Source of the DNA: Bog-793 sp050014835
GTDB taxonomy: Bacteria; Actinomycetota; Acidimicrobiia; Acidimicrobiales; Bog-793
Direction: 5' to 3'
Length of the DNA stretch: 8,021 nt
Assembly (NCBI GenBank): GCA_050014835.1
Contig: JBEKCO010000065.1
Location: 1-8,021 of the forward strand
Of the stretch, positions 6,259 through 8,021 are shown one piece after another; position 1 is the stretch's first letter; each line of letters begins with the position of its first letter. The position numbers were made by a program, and so were the translations under genes. The notes under the pieces are model-generated. The model was not told where the DNA came from. It ran no database searches and saw only the letters and a list, made by a program, of their open reading frames with translations.

Positions 6259-7071
6259 ATGGTCCGGACGATAAGGCACGCGGAGGTCATCGCCCAGCTC
6301 GCCGACGGGATCGCCGGCCTCACGACATCTGACGAGTGGAGGAGGTACCTCGGGTATCTCAGCCGGTTCCACTGCTACAGCTTCAACAACGTCCTCCTCA
6401 TCGCCGCCCAGTGTCCCGAGGCGACGCAGGTGGCGGGTTACCGGTCCTGGCGCAAGCTCAACCGGTACGTGCGGGCCGGGGAGAAGGCGATCTGGATCCT
6501 CGCGCCGATCCGCTATCGGAGCGAGGACTCGGTTGGCGACACCGAGCGCGTCGTCCGGGGCTTCAAGCTCGTGCCCGTCTTCGACGTCTCCCAGACCGAT
6601 GGCGAGCGACTGCCGACGGTGTGCAGCCGCCTCGTGGGCGAGGATCCGGCGGGCTGCTACGACCGGCTCGTCAGTGTCGCCCGATCGCTCGATTTCGTGG
6701 TCGAGGATCACGAGTTCTCCGGGGACCTCAACGGCGACTGTTCCCACGCCGATCGCCGCATCCGGGTCGAAGCGCGGAACACCCCGTCCCAGCGCGTGAA
6801 GACCCTCGCCCACGAGCTCGCCCATGCGTTGCTCCACGAGGATTTCGACGCCCGGGCGCTCGCCGAGCTCGAGGCCGAATCGACGGCCTACGTCGTGTGC
6901 CGGGCGCTCGGCATCGACAGCGGCGAGTACTCGTTCGGGTACGTTGCCGCCTGGGCGGGTGGCGGCGAGCAAGCGATCGGCGCCGTGCGCGGATCGTGCG
7001 GACGGATCCAGCAGACCGCGGCCGCGATCCTCTCCCGGGCGCAGGCGGAACTGGACGACCGGGCGGCGTAG
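6259..7071 (+). CDS. ArdC-like N-terminal domain fused to ImmA/IrrE-type zinc peptidase domain
   Basis: This 270-residue protein has two parts. Residues about 8-115 resemble the ArdC N-terminal domain (ssDNA binding, known from plasmid antirestriction proteins): WRRYLGYLSRFHCYSFNN (27-44), LLIAAQCPEATQVAGYRSW (46-64), VRAGEKAIWILAPI (71-84) and VPVFDVSQTDGERLP (105-119). Residues about 165-225 form a small zinc peptidase: RVKTLAHELAHALLHE (179-194), with HELAH at 185-189 giving two His ligands and the catalytic Glu, then ELEAESTAYVVCRALG (203-218), whose Glu205 probably gives the third ligand. No signal peptide or membrane segment is seen, so it should be cytoplasmic. Such proteins are widespread in Actinomycetota and often tied to mobile elements, but no phage, plasmid or transposon gene is visible here. 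The role (antirestriction, repressor cleavage or stress response) is not shown by the sequence. Confidence 0.88.
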   Translation: MVRTIRHAEVIAQLADGIAGLTTSDEWRRYLGYLSRFHCYSFNNVLLIAAQCPEATQVAGYRSWRKLNRYVRAGEKAIWILAPIRYRSEDSVGDTERVVRGFKLVPVFDVSQTDGERLPTVCSRLVGEDPAGCYDRLVSVARSLDFVVEDHEFSGDLNGDCSHADRRIRVEARNTPSQRVKTLAHELAHALLHEDFDARALAELEAESTAYVVCRALGIDSGEYSFGYVAAWAGGGEQAIGAVRGSCGRIQQTAAAILSRAQAELDDRAA

Positions 7072-7101
7072 GTCGGCCGAGCGCGGGCGGTCCGTCCTTG
7101 C

Positions 7102-7110
7102 TGCGATAAT
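7102..7110 (+). promoter_or_regulatory. Extended -10 promoter element (TG-C-GATAAT)
   Basis: GATAAT at 7105-7110 with TG at 7102-7103 resembles an extended -10 and stands out in very GC-rich sequence. It ends 7 nt before a GTG at 7118, the spacing expected for a leaderless transcript. No -35 match is seen. It would drive the short ORF and the 142-residue gene, separately from the upstream peptidase gene. Confidence 0.5.
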
Positions 7111-7117
7111 CAGGTCG

Positions 7118-7207
7118 GTGAGCAGACATGTGCCGCTGAATGGGGTCGCCCACCGGCGTCCGAACGAGTCGGCGCGACGGGTCTCGGCTTCGCGCGATAG
7201 GACGTGA
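7118..7207 (+). CDS. Candidate leaderless 29-residue leader peptide upstream of the hypothetical protein
   Basis: A GTG 7 nt after the -10 element opens a 29-codon ORF beginning VSRHVPLNGVAHRRPNE and ending SASRDRT. It is basic, with six Arg and two His, and has no membrane segment. Its TGA (7205-7207) overlaps the GTG start of the next gene (7204-7206) as GTGA, the classic layout for translational coupling. No run of one regulatory amino acid and no Cys-rich tail is seen, so it is not an obvious amino-acid attenuator or the sulfur-type actinobacterial leader. Translation is inferred only from position; it could be non-coding 5' leader. Confidence 0.35.
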   Translation: MSRHVPLNGVAHRRPNESARRVSASRDRT

Positions 7208-7632
7208 GGCGGGATGACGACGGAACAGTGACAGTTTCCTCGGATACGCCTCAGGGTTCGAATCGGACCGGGCTGCTCGAGAGCGCATTCGCGTTCTCGG
7301 CGCTCGAGACCGTCTGCGAAGCGGTCGAGGCAGCCATGACGATCGATCCCGAGCTCCTCATCGAACGCCAGGGCGACCGCTACCGCTGGAGCTTCGCCAC
7401 CAAAGACGGTGCCTTCGCCCTTCTCGACAAGGCGGCGAAGTTCCTCGGGATCGACCAGTCGCAGCTGCTCGTCGGGTTCCGGACACTCGACGACGGGACG
7501 TGCGTGCTCCACGACGACCGGGTCGGGTTCGAGTCGTCCGACGACTCGGCACTCATTACGTTCAAGGTCCCGAGCACCGAGGCGGAGATCGCCGGCCAGA
7601 TTCGTCGGCGGTTCTCGACGAAAGGCAGCTAG
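7204..7632 (+). CDS. Hypothetical protein, 142 residues
   Basis: I do not recognise this protein. From the GTG at 7204 it has 142 residues; a second GTG at 7228 (residue 9) would give 134 and is nearly as plausible, since neither has a strong ribosome binding site. It looks cytoplasmic, with no signal peptide or membrane segment. Residues about 22-48 look helical (LLESAFAFSALETVCEAVEA) and are followed by a mixed region with DRYRWSFATKDGAFALLDK (58-76) and strand-like segments such as LLVGFRTLDDGTCVLHDD (88-105) and ALITFKVP (115-122). The C terminus is polar and basic. The start overlaps the stop of the 29-codon ORF by GTGA. An intrinsic terminator follows, so this is the last gene of its unit. 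Codon use matches neighbouring genes, which supports real coding. Confidence 0.65.
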   Translation: MRRDDDGTVTVSSDTPQGSNRTGLLESAFAFSALETVCEAVEAAMTIDPELLIERQGDRYRWSFATKDGAFALLDKAAKFLGIDQSQLLVGFRTLDDGTCVLHDDRVGFESSDDSALITFKVPSTEAEIAGQIRRRFSTKGS

Positions 7633-7643
7633 GAGCGTCACTC

Positions 7644-7665
7644 GCCCGCCGGACGGGCCGTTTTT
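7644..7665 (+). terminator. Intrinsic terminator after the hypothetical gene
   Basis: GCCCG (7644-7648) pairs with CGGGC (7654-7658) around CCGGA and is followed by CG and five T (7661-7665). It begins 12 nt after the stop at 7632 and lies between convergent genes. There is no T-run on the minus strand, so it acts mainly on plus-strand transcription. Confidence 0.7.
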
Positions 7666-7706
7666 GGCGGCCGACTTCGGCGCGGGGGAGTCGAGGCGAT
7701 GCTCGG

Positions 7707-8021
7707 TCAGGCCCAGCCGAGCTCACCGAGGCGGGTGTCCCCGATACCGAAGTGGTGGGCCACCTCGTGGATCACGGTCTTGCGCACGGTCGCCGTGACC
7801 TCCTCCTCGGTCCGGCAACTCGCGCAAATGCTCCGCATGAAGATCGTGATCCGGTCGGGCAGGACCCCCGAGTACGAGACGCCCCGCCGGGTCAGCGGGA
7901 CACCCTCGTAGAGCCCGAACAGCCTGCCGGCCGGCGCGTACGGGTCGACCGAGACCGCGACGTTCTCCATCTGGCGGCCGAGGCTCTCCGGGAGAGAGTC
8001 GAGGGCCGAGGCGACGAGCTC
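7707..8021 (-). CDS. Minimetallopeptidase family protein (DUF1025-type), C-terminal part
   Basis: This minus-strand gene enters from the right edge; the frame is open to 8021 with no start required inside, so the N terminus is missing. The visible 104 residues begin ELVASALDSLPE, continue MENVAVSVD, and include LPDRITIFMRS (54-64) and TVIHEVAHHFGIGDTRLGEL (82-101 of the visible part), ending GWA. HEVAHHFG (HExxH) is the zinc-binding and catalytic motif of the small cytoplasmic zincin family common in Actinomycetota (typical length about 120-140 residues), so perhaps 10-30 residues lie outside the window. The ATG at 7970 is internal (residue 18) and is not the start, because family conservation continues upstream of it. 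Substrate and biological role of the family are not established. It is convergent with the hypothetical gene. Confidence 0.88.
   Translation of the reverse strand, partial: ELVASALDSLPESLGRQMENVAVSVDPYAPAGRLFGLYEGVPLTRRGVSYSGVLPDRITIFMRSICASCRTEEEVTATVRKTVIHEVAHHFGIGDTRLGELGWA

Noticed and set aside
7214..7231. Five-codon ORF (MTTEQ) whose stop overlaps the GTG at 7228
   Set aside because: It is too short to judge and lies inside the longer frame from 7204; it matters only if 7228 is the real start of the hypothetical gene.
7251..7275. tRNA T-arm-like GGTTCGAATC
   Set aside because: The flanking bases do not form the T stem, no acceptor or anticodon arms are found around it, and it lies inside the 142-residue coding frame.
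6139..7641. 500-codon minus-strand frame antisense to the ArdC/peptidase and hypothetical genes
   Set aside because: It covers two better-supported plus-strand genes plus a terminator and shows no recognisable domain.

Overview
The window is uniformly G+C-rich, with strong G/C bias at third codon positions, GTG and TTG starts, and long spurious antisense ORFs. It suggests a high-GC Actinomycetota chromosome. The split xanthine dehydrogenase (PucD-like large subunit plus separate FAD subunit), the HEVAHHFG minimetallopeptidase and the ArdC/ImmA-type protein all fit that phylum. I cannot place it further; a less-studied class such as Acidimicrobiia or Thermoleophilia is a guess.

Left part (1-3863, minus strand): a molybdenum hydroxylase operon read right to left. 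xdhC (Moco insertion/maturation factor) comes first, then a PucD-like molybdopterin large subunit with a TTG start, then the first 41 codons of the FAD subunit, which runs off the left edge. The 2Fe-2S subunit is not in view. Divergent from xdhC, on the plus strand, is moaE, the catalytic subunit of molybdopterin synthase. This block therefore joins a molybdoenzyme, its cofactor loader and one cofactor-synthesis gene, consistent with purine or N-heterocycle oxidation in the cytoplasm.

Middle (4500-6258): a 287-bp spacer, then a gene of the aspartate/ornithine carbamoyltransferase family. Its carbamoyl-phosphate residues are present but several signature positions are altered, so its second substrate is open. 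A strong GC hairpin follows its stop codon, then a 419-bp non-coding stretch with three copies of an imperfect palindrome, CCCGAAGGTTCGGG-like.

Right part (6259-8021): a plus-strand gene joining an ArdC-like N-terminal domain to a HELAH zinc-peptidase domain. It is followed by an apparent -10 element placed 7 nt before a GTG. That GTG opens a 29-codon ORF whose stop overlaps (GTGA) the start of an unrecognised 142-residue protein. A good intrinsic terminator ends this unit. Convergent to it, from the right edge, is the C-terminal part of an actinobacterial minimetallopeptidase (HEVAHHFG).

No tRNA, rRNA, CRISPR array, transposase or integrase is visible. The points most worth following are the divergent carbamoyltransferase, the leaderless short ORF with its coupled unknown protein, the ArdC-peptidase gene with palindromes upstream, and the large subunit's active site, where the residue matching bovine Arg880 is Asn.
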